From Vicinamibacterales bacterium (GTDB lineage: Bacteria > Acidobacteriota > Vicinamibacteria > Vicinamibacterales > SCN-69-37), in assembly GCA_030827135.1 (NCBI GenBank), contig JAURFE010000001.1, forward strand, positions 1,000,368-1,064,367: a stretch of 64,000 nt of DNA, in the 5' to 3' direction. The position numbers and the translations under genes were made by a program. This document shows, piece after piece, positions 43,717 through 51,629 of this stretch. Below the pieces are notes generated by a model. That model saw only the letters and a list, made by a program, of their open reading frames with translations, was not told the origin of the DNA and did no database searches. Position 1 is the stretch's first letter, and each line of letters starts with the position of its first letter.

Positions 43717-43832
43717 GTACGTAGGGCGCACTGGGTTATAGTGTGCCGTGTTGGCGCGCTCAAGCCCAGCGCGCCCTACACCCAGCGCGCCCTACACCCA
43801 GCGCGCCCTGCGAGGTTCAGCGCGCCCTACGT
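43717..43832. repeat. REP-like palindromic repeat, copy D (largest, four half-units)
   Basis: GTAGGGCGCACTGGGTTATA begins the block, then CCCAGCGCGCCCTACA repeats three times and GTTCAGCGCGCCCTACGT ends it. The TAG stop of the ferredoxin gene (43827-43829) lies in its last GTAGGG. Confidence 0.8.
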
Positions 43833-44216
43833 CAGCGGATTGCGCGCAAAGCAGAGGTCATCCACCGGTCGGCCGCCGATGATGTGCTCCTGAATAATGC
43901 GTTCGGCATTTTGGGGAGTCACGTTCTTGTACCAGGTGCCGTCCGGATACACGACGGCGATGGGGCCGTCGATGCAGATGCGCAGGCATCCACACTTGGT
44001 GCGATACGCCGGGCCGGTCGGCCCCGACAGATTCAGCTCTTTCATCCGGAGCTTGACGTAGTCCCACGTCGCGTTCCCGTCCTTGTCGTCGACACAGTCG
44101 GGACCGATACAGACGAACAAGTGCCGAGAGAGATGGCCGACCCCAAATGAGGCGGCGGCGGACTCCGGAGTCGTCCTAGTCTTCAACCGGCAACCCCGCC
44201 TTGCGCCACTCGCCAA
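43827..44216 (-). CDS. Thioredoxin-like [2Fe-2S] ferredoxin
   Basis: 129 residues as read from ATG at 44216, but this overlaps the MBL/rhodanese gene's end; an internal TTG may be the true start. The core [13 protein letters not shown], then [20 protein letters not shown], has four Cys in the CxxxxC..CxxxC pattern of shethna-type/thioredoxin-like [2Fe-2S] ferredoxins. It lies downstream of the sulfur-handling gene on the same strand, so an electron-transfer role in that pathway is possible. Confidence 0.82.
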   Translation of the reverse strand: MASGARRGCRLKTRTTPESAAASFGVGHLSRHLFVCIGPDCVDDKDGNATWDYVKLRMKELNLSGPTGPAYRTKCGCLRICIDGPIAVVYPDGTWYKNVTPQNAERIIQEHIIGGRPVDDLCFARNPLT

Positions 44217-45594
44217 TGCCGCCGACGAGGTTGATCACATTCTCCACCCCGCGCGCCTTGAGCACACTCGCGGCAATCGACGACCGCGCGCCGGCGGCGC
44301 ATTGGACGACGATGGGCCTGGTGGTCGGGATGTCGGCGATGCGGTCGCCCACCGTGCCGAGCGAGATATGTGTCGCACCTGCGATGTGCCCGCCGGCCCA
44401 TTCGCCGTCGTTGCGCACGTCAAGGAGCGTCACTGCCTGGTGCGTCAGTGAGGACTGCAGGTCGTGCACCGTGACCTGCGGGATGGTGCCAAGCGCACGC
44501 TCGCCTTCCGCCCACGCGTCGATCACTTCGGCATCGAAATAGCCCGCAATGCGATCGAGGCCGATCATTGCCAGGTCACGCACGGCGGTGTCAATCAACG
44601 TGCCTGCAGCGTCATCGACGATCAGGTAAAACGCGCTGGTATAGGGCACCAGCCACCCGGCCCAGGTCGTGAAGCTCGCGTTGAGCGGAATGTTGATCGT
44701 GCCCGGCACATGGCCGGCGGCGTACGCGGCGGCCGAGCGGGTGTCCACGACGAGAGCCCCCGACTTCAGCGCCGCGACGAGACCGTTGACCGGCATCAGG
44801 TCGGGGCGCTTGAAGCCGTGCAGCAGACGCGGGCCCTCCTTGTTGACCCGCTTCATCTCGGCGAAGTACTTCGGCGGCTCGGGCTGGCCCGCAAGCACCG
44901 CCTGCACAAACTCCCCTTCGGATTTCACCTGGAACGCCCAATTGAAGCGGCGCTCGTACCCGAGTGTGCTGTGCGGAATGGCACTGATCCCCTTGCCGCA
45001 CGACGACCCGGCACCGTGTCCGGGCCAGATCTGCAGCCAGTCGGGCCACGCATCTGTCCGCCGCAGGCTCGTGTACAGCGTCCTGGCCCCGATCTCCATC
45101 GTGCCCTTGATGTTCGCGGCCTTCTCGAGGAGGTCAGGCCGCCCCACATCGCCGACAAAGATGAAGTCACCCGACACCACCGCGATCGGATCGTTCGCGG
45201 CGGCGGAGTCGGTGATCAGGAACGACAGATGTTCTGGCGTGTGACCGGGCGTGTGCACAACATCGATCACGACGGCTCCGACGGTGATGCGGTCGCCGTC
45301 CTTGAGCAACGTCGCACCCGCATCCTCGGCAAAGGCGTATTTCCAGTTCGCATCCCCCTCGTCCGACAGCAGCAACTGCGCGCCGGTGCGTGCCGCCAGT
45401 TCGCGGCTGCCCGAGACGTAATCCGCATGGATGTGCGTCTCGGTCACATGCGTAATCGACACGCCCTCACTTTCGGCGGCCCGGATGTATTGTTCAATGT
45501 CACGATTCGCGTCGATCACGATGGCGGATTTGGCGCCTGAACAGCCGATCACATAGCTTGTCTGGGCCAGTTTGGGTTCAAAAAAACGCTTCAT
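44176..45594 (-). CDS. MBL-fold hydrolase fused to tandem rhodanese domains (persulfide dioxygenase-like)
   Basis: 472 residues from ATG at 45594 ([18 protein letters not shown]); ATG at 45600 adds two. N-terminal metallo-beta-lactamase domain: [14 protein letters not shown] (HxHxD), [45 protein letters not shown], the ETHE1/PDO-like pattern. Two rhodanese modules follow: the first ([20 protein letters not shown]) lacks an obvious active-site Cys, the second has [20 protein letters not shown] with Cys in the CxxGxR loop. It probably oxidises glutathione- or protein-persulfide and handles sulfane sulfur. Confidence 0.9.
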   Translation of the reverse strand: MKRFFEPKLAQTSYVIGCSGAKSAIVIDANRDIEQYIRAAESEGVSITHVTETHIHADYVSGSRELAARTGAQLLLSDEGDANWKYAFAEDAGATLLKDGDRITVGAVVIDVVHTPGHTPEHLSFLITDSAAANDPIAVVSGDFIFVGDVGRPDLLEKAANIKGTMEIGARTLYTSLRRTDAWPDWLQIWPGHGAGSSCGKGISAIPHSTLGYERRFNWAFQVKSEGEFVQAVLAGQPEPPKYFAEMKRVNKEGPRLLHGFKRPDLMPVNGLVAALKSGALVVDTRSAAAYAAGHVPGTINIPLNASFTTWAGWLVPYTSAFYLIVDDAAGTLIDTAVRDLAMIGLDRIAGYFDAEVIDAWAEGERALGTIPQVTVHDLQSSLTHQAVTLLDVRNDGEWAGGHIAGATHISLGTVGDRIADIPTTRPIVVQCAAGARSSIAASVLKARGVENVINLVGGIGEWRKAGLPVED

Positions 45595-45617
45595 GAACAT
45601 GGGGGTATTGTACTCAC

Positions 45618-46352
45618 GTGCCGCGCTACAAACTCGTGTTGGAATACGCCGGAACGCGCTACTCCGGTTGGCAGATTCAAAAGAACGCCCGCACCGTGCA
45701 GGGGGAACTGCACCGCGCACTCACCGAGGTGCTCCGTGACCCGCGGTTTGAAACCTACGGGTCGGGCCGGACCGACGCCGGCGTCCACGCGCTGGCGCAG
45801 GTGGCCCACCTCGACATCCCCGGCGCACTGCCGACCAACACGCTCGTGACCCGGATCAACGACGCACTGCCCCACGACATCAACGTGTTGTCGGCGGAGC
45901 GCATGCCGCCCCGATTCCACGCGCGCCACAGCGCCACGGCCCGGCACTACCTCTACCAGATTTCCCGACGCCGCTCGGCCTTCCACAAGCCGTTCATCTG
46001 GTGGGTCAAGGAACCGCTCGACCTGGCGCGCATGCGGGACGCGGCGGCCAGGCTCACCGGCTTCGCCGACTTCCGTGCGTTTACAGACGATGACCCGGAG
46101 GAGAAGTCCACGCAGGTGCTCCTCACGAAACTGGACATCACGGAGGACGGCCCGCTGATTCTCGTGCGGGTGTCAGGGTCGCATTTTTTGTGGAAGATGG
46201 TCAGGCGCCTGGTGGGCATCCTGGTCGCCTGCGGGAAGGGCGACCTGTCACCAGAAGCTGTTGAGCGACTGCTGACGAACGATTCCCCGCTGCCGGCGCA
46301 ACTGACGGCGCCGGCTGCTGGGCTGTTTCTGGAGAGAGTCGATTATGAATGA
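45618..46352 (+). CDS. truA: tRNA pseudouridine(38-40) synthase TruA
   Basis: 244 residues from a GTG at 45618. YKLVLEYAGTRYSGWQIQKN, ETYGSGRTDAGVHALAQVAH (catalytic Asp near residue 53), PRFHARHSATARHYLYQISR, FRAFTDDDP and SHFLWKMVRRLVGILVACGK are the standard TruA motifs. It isomerises U38-U40 in the tRNA anticodon arm. Only 17-23 bp separate its start from that of the divergent MBL/rhodanese gene. Confidence 0.96.
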   Translation: MPRYKLVLEYAGTRYSGWQIQKNARTVQGELHRALTEVLRDPRFETYGSGRTDAGVHALAQVAHLDIPGALPTNTLVTRINDALPHDINVLSAERMPPRFHARHSATARHYLYQISRRRSAFHKPFIWWVKEPLDLARMRDAAARLTGFADFRAFTDDDPEEKSTQVLLTKLDITEDGPLILVRVSGSHFLWKMVRRLVGILVACGKGDLSPEAVERLLTNDSPLPAQLTAPAAGLFLERVDYE

Positions 46353-46535
46353 GGCAATGGGGCAATGGGGCAATGGGGCAATGAGGCAATGGAATTCCCT
46401 GAATGAGGCAGTGCCTAAATGCAATGACCGCAATGAGACCAATGTGGGTGTCGACCACATCGGCCCCATTGCGGCCATTCCATTCAGTCATTCAGGCATT
46501 GCGGCACATCCCATTGCCGCATTGCCTCATTCGAC
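46345..46535. repeat. Large inverted repeat of GGCAATG units between convergent genes
   Basis: Left part GAATGAGGCAATGGGGCAAT in three to four copies, right part ending CCGCATTGCCTCATTC. Inside, CCGCAATGAGACCAATGTGG pairs with CCACATCGGCCCCATTGCGG around a GTGTCGA loop. The whole region can fold as one branched hairpin and separates truA from the convergent barrel gene, fitting a bidirectional terminator. Confidence 0.8.
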
Positions 46536-48703
46536 TACCACTTCACAATGATGCGTCCCCACGTCGTGTGCGCGGTGTACGGCGCATACGTGTAGTAGAG
46601 CAGCATGTTGTTGCCGGCGGTCAGGGTCTGCTGGGCCTGTGAGTCCAGCGTGAAGTCCTGCACGTCGTATTTGTCATACCAGTAGCTGACGCCGATGGCG
46701 AAGCGCTTGTTGATGTTGTAGACGGCGTCGACCGTGCCGCGCGACAGGTCACTCTTGACGGGCGGCAGGGCGACGGGCGTCGGCAACGTCGACGGCACAA
46801 TCGCCTCGGTCGGCAGCGTGCGGTCGGTGACCGGGCCGGTGATGTACTCGTAGGTGGCCCGCGTGCGGTTGTAGTCGTAGCTCATCCGCAGGTCGAGCTT
46901 GTCTCCGATTTCGGTGAGGTCCAGACTGGCAATCACCGAGTGCACCTTGTCCGCAGTGTCCGTCGCCCAGTTGCGGGACGGGTCCGTGAACTGCACGCCG
47001 GGGCTCGCCTGACGCGACCGCTGCAGGGACCGGTAGTCCTCATAGCTGTAGGAGAGGCCCAGCCCCACCTTGTCGCTCGGCGTGCCGTCGATGCCAATCG
47101 AATAGACGTCGTGGTTGTTGTCGCGCAGGCCGAACTCACTGTTCAGATAGTCGTCGCGGCCAATCGCCGACGAGACATTCAGGGCCCAGTTCACCACCGG
47201 CATGAACGATGCGACCAGGGTGAACCGATCGCGGTCGCGGTTTGCCAGATCAAAGTGCCGCATGCCGGGCTGTTCGTTGGCATGGATCAACACATTGACG
47301 TCGAACCCCTCGCCCCGGCGCTGCGCCCGTTCGTAAACGGCTCGCACGCTGAGGACCCCCGTGCTGAGCGTATCCAGCTTCACGCGCATCACGTTGTCGA
47401 CCGTGTCCTCGAAGATCCGGTGTGTGCGTTCGTCACTGTAGCGGCCGTAGCCAACCGTCAACGCGGCAGGTCCCTTCGGAGTAATCCGCACGTCCGCATC
47501 AAAATTCAGACGCGTGACGCTGAAGCCCTCGGACTGCACGGGCGGATTCCGGACGGACAGGCTGCCGTCGTACGACACGCGATTCACGACAGAGAATGTC
47601 GGAATCTTGTTTTCGTAGTCGTAATACTTCAGGCGCGCGCTCACGCTGAACAACGTGGATGGGCGCGACGTGAAGTTCAGGTTGAACCCGGAAATCTGGG
47701 CTTCGCCGTTCAGCGAGCCTCGCTCCAGTGGCCCGACCGCCGCGGCCACCGCCGTATTGCTGGTCATCGGCAGAATCATGCCGTTGTCATCCTTGAGCGT
47801 GCTCATCGTGGCGTAGGCCGTCAACCGCGACTTGCGCGGCAGCTTGATCGACACCATGCCGTTGACGCCCAGCTGCGTGCTGCTCACCGGCAGCCCCACG
47901 CGGCCTGACGAGGCTGTGCCCGAGATGTCGGTGGCACGCAGCGGGTTGTCGAACACCACGGACGTCACGTCGTTCTTGAACCACGATCCGGTATACCCGG
48001 CGCGGAACAACATCGACCCGCGCTCGACTTCCGCGGAGGCCTCGAAGTCCGTGAGTGTGTGATCAATCGGCGCCGCAAACTCGGCAACCTGACCGTGGCC
48101 GAACGACCCGCCATACGGCTGGCTGCCATCCCGGTACGTCTGTTTGAACGCGACCTTCAACGAACTCTGCTGCGTCGGGAGGTACTCGAGCGCGCCGCCG
48201 GCTGAGTGACGTTTGGACTTCAGGTCGAACATCCCCGCACCGTTGACCAGCTCCTGCACCGCCGCCGGACGTGCCGTCGTCGGCAGCCCCTGCAACCGGG
48301 CCTGGTCGGCGTCGCTGAGCCGGAACTCGCCGGCCAGATTGCTGCTGTAGGGTGACCGCGTTGTCCGGCTGAGCAACATCGGGATCTGGTCCCACTGTGC
48401 CCATCCCTTCAGCATGCCCGGCTTGGCGAAGTCGAAGCGGTACCGCTGGTCGCGGCGGGCGACATGGTCGGCCGCGGCGCGGAAATACCAACCGTCCGAC
48501 TGGGCGCGCCAGCGGAAGGTCTCGAGGAAGAGTCCATCCCCGAGGTCGCGATACCGCTCGTAGCGGGCGGCATCGCCGGTGAGGCTGGAACCGCGGACAC
48601 CCAGATCCAGGGATCCGGTGTTCGCTGACGACGTTTCCTGCGCCGACACGGTGGCGGGAACAAGAGCGCAAAGCAGAAGTGCGAGTGCTGTGTAGTGGCG
48701 CAT
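46535..48703 (-). CDS. MtrB/PioB-family decaheme-associated outer-membrane barrel
   Basis: 722 residues from the ATG at 48703, with GGAGG upstream. Signal peptide MRHYTALALLLCALVPATVS to AQE. The mature protein is long antiparallel beta-barrel with aromatic-girdle strands, for example RWRAQSDGWYFRAAADHVAR, RFDFAKPGMLKGWAQWDQIP and LYYTYAPYTAHTTWGRIIVK W, ending in Trp as outer-membrane proteins do. The N-terminal 'G....SS.....YRDL..G......' entry and repeated 'LKV.F.QTYRDG' resemble MtrB/PioB. In known systems the barrel sheaths a decaheme cytochrome to move electrons across the outer membrane. The cytochrome gene lies 11 bp upstream. Confidence 0.85.
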   Translation of the reverse strand: MRHYTALALLLCALVPATVSAQETSSANTGSLDLGVRGSSLTGDAARYERYRDLGDGLFLETFRWRAQSDGWYFRAAADHVARRDQRYRFDFAKPGMLKGWAQWDQIPMLLSRTTRSPYSSNLAGEFRLSDADQARLQGLPTTARPAAVQELVNGAGMFDLKSKRHSAGGALEYLPTQQSSLKVAFKQTYRDGSQPYGGSFGHGQVAEFAAPIDHTLTDFEASAEVERGSMLFRAGYTGSWFKNDVTSVVFDNPLRATDISGTASSGRVGLPVSSTQLGVNGMVSIKLPRKSRLTAYATMSTLKDDNGMILPMTSNTAVAAAVGPLERGSLNGEAQISGFNLNFTSRPSTLFSVSARLKYYDYENKIPTFSVVNRVSYDGSLSVRNPPVQSEGFSVTRLNFDADVRITPKGPAALTVGYGRYSDERTHRIFEDTVDNVMRVKLDTLSTGVLSVRAVYERAQRRGEGFDVNVLIHANEQPGMRHFDLANRDRDRFTLVASFMPVVNWALNVSSAIGRDDYLNSEFGLRDNNHDVYSIGIDGTPSDKVGLGLSYSYEDYRSLQRSRQASPGVQFTDPSRNWATDTADKVHSVIASLDLTEIGDKLDLRMSYDYNRTRATYEYITGPVTDRTLPTEAIVPSTLPTPVALPPVKSDLSRGTVDAVYNINKRFAIGVSYWYDKYDVQDFTLDSQAQQTLTAGNNMLLYYTYAPYTAHTTWGRIIVKW

Positions 48704-48714
48704 GATGTCCTCCG

Positions 48715-49701
48715 TTACCGCACAAACATGTTGCCCGCGGGATGGTTCGACCCGTGGATGGCAGAGTGACACGTCACACAGGAACGCGCGAACACACGGA
48801 CACTGGTTGCTACGAGGCCGGCATCATAGATGGTCGAGGGATGCCGGGTGGCGATGTGACACCGCTGGCACAACGCCGGCGTCTTGGAGACCAGCATGCG
48901 ATCGTTGGCCGACCCGTGGGGGTCGTGGCAGGTCGTGCAGCCATCGCGGCTGGGTGCATGCTCCCAGAGGAAGGGGCCACGTTTGTCCGCATGACACGAG
49001 ACGCACGAATCCGCGATCGAGTCACCCTTCCGGAGCAGTCTGACGTTGGTCGAGCCGTGGATGTTGTGACAGGTCGAACATTCCATCTTGCCTTCGCGCA
49101 CGGGCATGTGACCCGAGCGATCGACCTTTGACGCCTTGTCGCGATGGCAGGAGGCACAGACTTCGGTCTGCGTCGTCTTCTTGAGCTGGCCCTTCTCGGA
49201 CATCGGCGTGTGCACGGAGTGACACGTGATGCACGCGACCCCGCGTGACTCGTGCTGGCTGCCGTCCCACAACGCGTGTTCACCCTTGGAGTGGCACGTC
49301 GTGCAGGTCGCATCCACCTGCGCAGCGCTCATGGTCTTGAACGACAGCGGCTTGACGCTGACAGGGTCCTCGACGTGTTTGCTGCCTGGTCCGTGACAGG
49401 ATTCGCAACCCTGCGTTGCCGCCGGGGTCCTGGGGTCCGCCGCGCGATGGTGCGGCGAGTCCTTGTAAGCGGCCATCGCCTCGTCATGGCAGGTCAGGCA
49501 CGTGTCCTGGCCCACATACGTCGCCCCGGACGCGGCCGCCGCGGCCGCGGGCGCCTGAGCAGGATTCTGCTCAACCGCTGAATATTCCCCAGCCGACAAA
49601 TCAGGCACATTCGCGCGCATGCTGCCAAACGCAGCAATCCAGACCATAAAAGCGCACGCAACCCACAATTTCGGGCCTAATTTGCGGATATGTTGACTCA
49701 T
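48715..49701 (-). CDS. Periplasmic decaheme c-type cytochrome (DmsE/MtrA-type)
   Basis: 328 residues from the ATG at 49701 after GGAGGAAA. An N-terminal signal/anchor (LWVACAFMVWIAAFGSM) precedes ten CxxCH sites: CLTCH, CESCH, CTTCH, CITCH, CASCH, CSTCH, CVSCH, CTTCH, CQRCH, CVTCH. Ten hemes within about 320 residues is the MtrA/DmsE/PioA format. With the adjacent MtrB-type barrel it can form a porin-cytochrome conduit for extracellular electron transfer or for use of an extracellular acceptor/donor. No MtrC-like outer cytochrome or DMSO-reductase gene is in the window. A sigma-54-type promoter lies upstream. Confidence 0.93.
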   Translation of the reverse strand: MSQHIRKLGPKLWVACAFMVWIAAFGSMRANVPDLSAGEYSAVEQNPAQAPAAAAAASGATYVGQDTCLTCHDEAMAAYKDSPHHRAADPRTPAATQGCESCHGPGSKHVEDPVSVKPLSFKTMSAAQVDATCTTCHSKGEHALWDGSQHESRGVACITCHSVHTPMSEKGQLKKTTQTEVCASCHRDKASKVDRSGHMPVREGKMECSTCHNIHGSTNVRLLRKGDSIADSCVSCHADKRGPFLWEHAPSRDGCTTCHDPHGSANDRMLVSKTPALCQRCHIATRHPSTIYDAGLVATSVRVFARSCVTCHSAIHGSNHPAGNMFVR

Positions 49702-49740
49702 ATATTTCCTCCGAACGAACAAGACGCGACAAAAAAGGCG

Positions 49741-49759
49741 GAGTGCAAACCACGCACTC
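49741..49759. promoter_or_regulatory. Inverted repeat in the decaheme operon leader
   Basis: GAGTGC-N7-GCACTC is a perfect 6-bp dyad just downstream of the predicted -12 element; ACTTGAGCAAGT at 49766-49777 is a second short dyad overlapping the -12 region. Either may be a regulator site or leader hairpin. Confidence 0.35.
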
Positions 49760-49770
49760 GGCCTCACTTG

Positions 49771-49787
49771 AGCAAGTTCTATGCCGC
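49771..49787 (-). promoter_or_regulatory. Predicted sigma-54 (-24/-12) promoter for the decaheme cytochrome operon
   Basis: The minus strand reads CGGCATAGAACTTGCT: GGCA, ten bases between GG and GC, and TTGC(T), against the consensus TGGCAC-N5-TTGC(A/T). The -12 GC is at 49773-49772, about 70 bp before the cytochrome start, and the element begins right after the NtrC-type gene's stop (49787). A NtrC-family activator gene next door makes it biologically coherent. Confidence 0.65.
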
Positions 49788-51160
49788 TACTTCCTTGTTA
49801 GTCCGAACTTTTCAATCCGATATCGAATCTGGTCGCGATGCAGCCCAAGCAACGAGGCGGCCCGCGTCTGATTCCCACCGGATCGCTCCAGCGCCTGCTC
49901 GACCAGGCTCCGCTCCACGTCTTCGAGGCTGACCCCCTGAGGCGGCAGGGCAAACGGGACATCCCCTTCCACGGCAGGCACGGTCATCGCAGCGCCGATG
50001 GTCCCAAAATCCGCCGACTGCAACGTCCCGTCTTCCGCGAGCAGCACCGCCCGCTCGACCAGATTCCGCAGCTCGCGCACATTCCCCGGCCACCCGTAGG
50101 TCTCCAGACGCCGAACCGCATCGGCGGACAATCCCGGCACCCGGCGCTTGAACTCCTTCGCAAACGACTCCACGAAATGCTGGGCGAGCAGCGCAATGTC
50201 TTCGCCCCGTTCGCGCAACGGCGGCACCTCGATCCGGAGCACGTTCAACCGGTAGTACAGGTCGTCGCGAAACTTGCCCGACCGGACAGCTTCTTCAAGC
50301 TGCCGGTTCGTCGCCGCCACCACACGCACGTCGACATGAACATCGGCCATGCCGCCGACTCGACGGAACGTCTTTTCCTCGAGGAACCGCAGCAACTTCG
50401 CCTGCAGCGCCGGCGTCATCTCGCCGATCTCATCGAGGAACACCGTGCCGTCGTCGGCCTGCTCGAGCAGCCCGCGTTTCTGCTGCCGCGCATCCGTGAA
50501 GGCCCCTCGTTCATGGCCGAACAACTCGGACTCGAGCAGTGTCTCCGGCAGCGCCGAGCACGTGATGTTCAGGAAGGGGCGGGCCGCGCGGTTGCTGGAA
50601 TAGTGGATGACTTTCGCAATCAGGTCCTTGCCGGTTCCACTTTCGCCCGTGATCAGGACGGTCGAGCCTGGGCTCGTCGCCACCTTCCGCACCAGCGTCT
50701 TGATGCGCTGCATCGGCTCGGACTCGCCGATGACCGACGCCGGACTGAACGGCCGCGCCAACCCGGTCCGCAGCGTGCGCAACTCGCGGCGCAGCCGGGT
50801 GGTTTCGAGCGCGCGCTCGACCCGCAGCGCCACATCATCAAGATCAAACGGTTTCGTGGCGTAGTCGAAGGCGCCCCCCTTCACGCTTTCCACGACGGTT
50901 TCGATGCCTTTGTGCGCCGTGAGCATCATCACCAGTGTGTCGGGGTCCATCTCGCGCAGGCGGCGCAGCGCGTCAAGCCCGTCGCCGTCCGGCAGCTGGA
51001 AGTCCAGAAGGACCAGGTCCACGCCATGGTCGGCCTGTTCCACCGCCTCGGCCACGCTGCCGGCCTCAAGCACTTCATGGCCGTCAGCGCGGAGTCGCTC
51101 CACCAGCGACCACCGGATCAGGGCTTCGTCGTCAACAACTAGGACTCGTCTTCCGGCCAT
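49787..51160 (-). CDS. NtrC-family sigma-54-dependent response regulator
   Basis: 457 residues. Receiver domain RRVLVVDDEALIRWSLVERL with phospho-Asp in LVLLDFQLPDGDG (about 54) and Lys in YATKPFDLDD. AAA+ domain: VLITGESGTGKDLIAKVIHY (Walker A), SELFGHERGAFTDARQQKRG (sigma-54 contact loop GAFTDA instead of the usual GAFTGA), GTVFLDEIGEM (Walker B), YYRLNVLRIEVPPLRERGED, YGWPGNVRELRNLVERAVLL. C-terminal Fis-type HTH: NQTRAASLLGLHRDQIRYRI. It should activate sigma-54 promoters such as the one just downstream. Start overlaps the 3' end of the upstream receiver gene by 22 bp. Confidence 0.93.
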   Translation of the reverse strand: MAGRRVLVVDDEALIRWSLVERLRADGHEVLEAGSVAEAVEQADHGVDLVLLDFQLPDGDGLDALRRLREMDPDTLVMMLTAHKGIETVVESVKGGAFDYATKPFDLDDVALRVERALETTRLRRELRTLRTGLARPFSPASVIGESEPMQRIKTLVRKVATSPGSTVLITGESGTGKDLIAKVIHYSSNRAARPFLNITCSALPETLLESELFGHERGAFTDARQQKRGLLEQADDGTVFLDEIGEMTPALQAKLLRFLEEKTFRRVGGMADVHVDVRVVAATNRQLEEAVRSGKFRDDLYYRLNVLRIEVPPLRERGEDIALLAQHFVESFAKEFKRRVPGLSADAVRRLETYGWPGNVRELRNLVERAVLLAEDGTLQSADFGTIGAAMTVPAVEGDVPFALPPQGVSLEDVERSLVEQALERSGGNQTRAASLLGLHRDQIRYRIEKFGLTRK

Positions 51161-51546
51161 CGCGCTGAAGTATAAGCCTCATCAATGATGGCCACGACTT
51201 TGCCGATGTCGAACGGCTTGTCGACCACGGTCACCACGCCGGCTCTGCGGGCCAGCGCTGTCTGGTCGTGCGTGCCGTATGCCGTCATGAGGATGAGGGG
51301 TACGTGGGGGTGCCTGCTCCGGAGGTCGTGGACAAGCGACAGGTCATTCACGTCAGGGAGTCTCAAATCGAGCAGAATCACGAATGGGTGTCCCGCAAGC
51401 TCATCGGCCACGGCGCGCGCCTCGGCCCCGTTGGCGGCCTGCCGGACCAGCCAGCCGGCCTCGGCCAGCCCCTCGGATACCGACCAGCGAATCAACGCTT
51501 CATCGTCGACCACCAACACGCTTCGCGGTAGTTTTCCCTGCATCAT
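51139..51546 (-). CDS. Stand-alone response-regulator receiver protein
   Basis: 135 residues from ATG at 51546 (or 51543): RSVLVVDDEALIRWSVSEGL, LLDLRLPDVNDL with phospho-Asp, LILMTAYGTHDQTALARRAG, VVTVVDKPFDIGKVVAII (Lys). No output domain. It sits between the divergent kinase and the NtrC-type gene, so a phospho-sink or relay role is plausible. Confidence 0.88.
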   Translation of the reverse strand: MMQGKLPRSVLVVDDEALIRWSVSEGLAEAGWLVRQAANGAEARAVADELAGHPFVILLDLRLPDVNDLSLVHDLRSRHPHVPLILMTAYGTHDQTALARRAGVVTVVDKPFDIGKVVAIIDEAYTSARWPEDES

Positions 51547-51629
51547 GGGTAGAATTCCCCAGACGGTGCTCTGTTCACCGCCAGAACTGCTCATGTTCGC
51601 CCCTGTTATTCAAGGATTGGGCCATCGCC

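Noticed and set aside
43711-43832. Small gene in the repeat block after the M20 gene
   Set aside because: The sequence is palindromic repeat only, with no start signal.
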